50,292 nucleotides of DNA from SIG480 sp045595365 (GTDB taxonomy: Bacteria > Bacillota > Clostridia > Oscillospirales > JAAYXM01): NCBI GenBank assembly GCA_045595365.1, contig JAZOAI010000043.1, forward strand, positions 1-50,292, in the 5' to 3' direction. Shown here piece by piece: positions 49,514 to 50,292 of the stretch (within the stretch, counting starts at the first letter, position 1; every line of letters starts with the position of its first letter). The notes under the pieces are model-generated. The model had not been told where the DNA came from, made no database searches, and saw only the letters and a program-made list of their open reading frames with translations. Both the position numbers and the translations under genes were made by a program.

Positions 49514-49542
49514 TTTACTTTTGTAAATTGCTATGTTATTAT
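49514..49542 (+). promoter_or_regulatory. Promoter of the lipoprotein gene
   Basis: TTTACT (49514-49519), 17 bases and TATTAT (49537-49542), about 24 bases before the GTG start. Confidence 0.65.
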
Positions 49543-49565
49543 CGTATTGAAAGGAGTGAATTATT

Positions 49566-50132
49566 GTGAGTAAAAAAAGACCTGCCTATTTTTCAATCAT
49601 TCTCGTTATCGCACTGCTGCTTACTATGAGTGCATGCGCAGAAGACAAAATGCTGAAAAGTATAGATGACTGCTACCAAATTCGCAACAATGGTGATTTG
49701 ACATATTCTTATGAAATTATGAATCTAAAAGGAAAGGTTATCTATTCAGAATCATCTGTCGTCAAAGCGCCCACGATAAAACCTTTATCCCCATCTGTTT
49801 TGGAAGTTTCCGCGCAAGCCGGAACAGGTTTGTCCACCAACCGAGCTGTTTTCTGTGATGTAAAAAACAGCAATGTTTCTGAAACTTTCTATTACGTCTT
49901 AGGAGCCAAGGACGGGTATGTTTTCTATGTGGAATATATAGAAAACGAATATAGCATCATTTGTCAAAGCATTTTCGACACCGATTCCTATCGGCAAGTC
50001 TACAGCCTTGAGGATCCGCTTATTGTCCCCGACTCTTTCAGTCGGGCGGATTTGGAAATAGACGGTGTGGCAATCATTTCCTACTTGAGCGGTGACACCG
50101 AAAAGCACATCACTGTCTACTTCCCTAATTAA
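49566..50132 (+). CDS. Putative lipoprotein of unknown function
   Basis: A 188-aa protein starting at GTG with GGAG upstream. The signal peptide ends in a lipobox (LTMSAC), so a lipid-anchored extracellular protein is predicted after cleavage before Cys23. The mature part has mixed beta-rich sequence with several Tyr and Ser and no family that I recognise. It is 16 bases before a flavoprotein gene and probably co-transcribed with it. Confidence 0.75.
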   Translation: MSKKRPAYFSIILVIALLLTMSACAEDKMLKSIDDCYQIRNNGDLTYSYEIMNLKGKVIYSESSVVKAPTIKPLSPSVLEVSAQAGTGLSTNRAVFCDVKNSNVSETFYYVLGAKDGYVFYVEYIENEYSIICQSIFDTDSYRQVYSLEDPLIVPDSFSRADLEIDGVAIISYLSGDTEKHITVYFPN

Positions 50133-50148
50133 GAGCGAGGAATAACGG

Positions 50149-50292
50149 ATGAAAAACTATGATGTGGCCGTTTGCGGCGGCGGATTTGCAGGCATCTCGG
50201 CGGCGCTGGCGGCCGCCCGGGAAAGCAAAAAGGTGATTCTCTTTGAAAGAGAATACATGTTGGGCGGTCTGGGTACCGCCGGCCTGGTTACC
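50149..50292 (+). CDS. FAD-dependent oxidoreductase (cut by window end)
   Basis: Only the first 48 codons are present. They read NYDVAVCGGGFAGISAALAAARE and VILFEREYMLGGLGT: a dinucleotide-binding GxGxxG-type loop, an acidic end of the second strand and the GG segment typical of FAD-dependent oxidoreductases of the FAD_oxidored group. GAGG lies upstream of the ATG. The substrate cannot be told from this fragment. Confidence 0.82.
   Translation, partial: MKNYDVAVCGGGFAGISAALAAARESKKVILFEREYMLGGLGTAGLVT

Overview
The window reads as chromosomal DNA of a low-to-mid GC Gram-positive, most likely an anaerobic member of the Clostridia. Supporting signs are an hrcA-grpE-dnaK-dnaJ operon behind a CIRCE element, a TrpR-related YerC regulator, ZapA, a DegV-family protein, lipoprotein-anchored ABC import, an S-layer-homology protein, consensus sigma-A promoters and strong GGAGG ribosome binding sites. 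I cannot name the genus. No rRNA, tRNA, CRISPR array or complete insertion sequence was seen.

Layout. 1-220: inverted repeats. 221-8205 (-): an AT-rich surface-polysaccharide operon (GT4, Wzy-like polymerase, GT32-like transferase, Wzx flippase, a pyruvyltransferase/FrhB fusion, a nucleotidyltransferase). 8359-16359 (-): a growth and cell-wall operon (zapA, peptidase U32, dut, maf, mreC, mreD, PBP2, iron alcohol dehydrogenase). 16535-19346 (+): a P-type ATPase homologue whose catalytic motifs are eroded, overlapping a CYTH triphosphatase-like gene. 19375-20909 (+): a uracil permease behind a structured leader with a terminator. 21050-26594 (-): an acetyltransferase and the chaperone operon. 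27273-27972 (+): a YpsA-like SLOG gene behind a switch-like leader. 28015-29731 (-): an oxidoreductase and a membrane HTH regulator. 30100-30963 (+): DegV. 31018-32755: a divergent phage-like control cassette (autocleavable S24 repressor against three small genes ending in a sigma-like protein). 32805-36713 (-): a sugar-ABC ATPase and an amino-acid ABC importer. 36814-44216 (-): the operon hisZ-G-D-C-B-H-A-F-IE, preceded by yerC. 44894-45905: repeats. 45906-49067 (-): an SLH surface protein. 49566-50292 (+): a lipoprotein and the start of a flavoprotein.

The most notable observations are: (1) a full-length but probably catalytically dead P-type ATPase, translationally linked to a CYTH protein; (2) the same 20-bp palindrome in the promoters of yerC and of the amino-acid importer, which suggests a local histidine regulon; (3) a self-cleaving repressor with palindromic operators facing a small phage-derived cassette; (4) two leaders with competing stems and intrinsic terminators; (5) two families of modular palindromic intergenic repeats, one with compensatory changes in its stem.

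Functions were assigned by reading motifs; no database search was run. Where the ribosome binding site or promoter argued against the longest reading frame I moved the start and say so.
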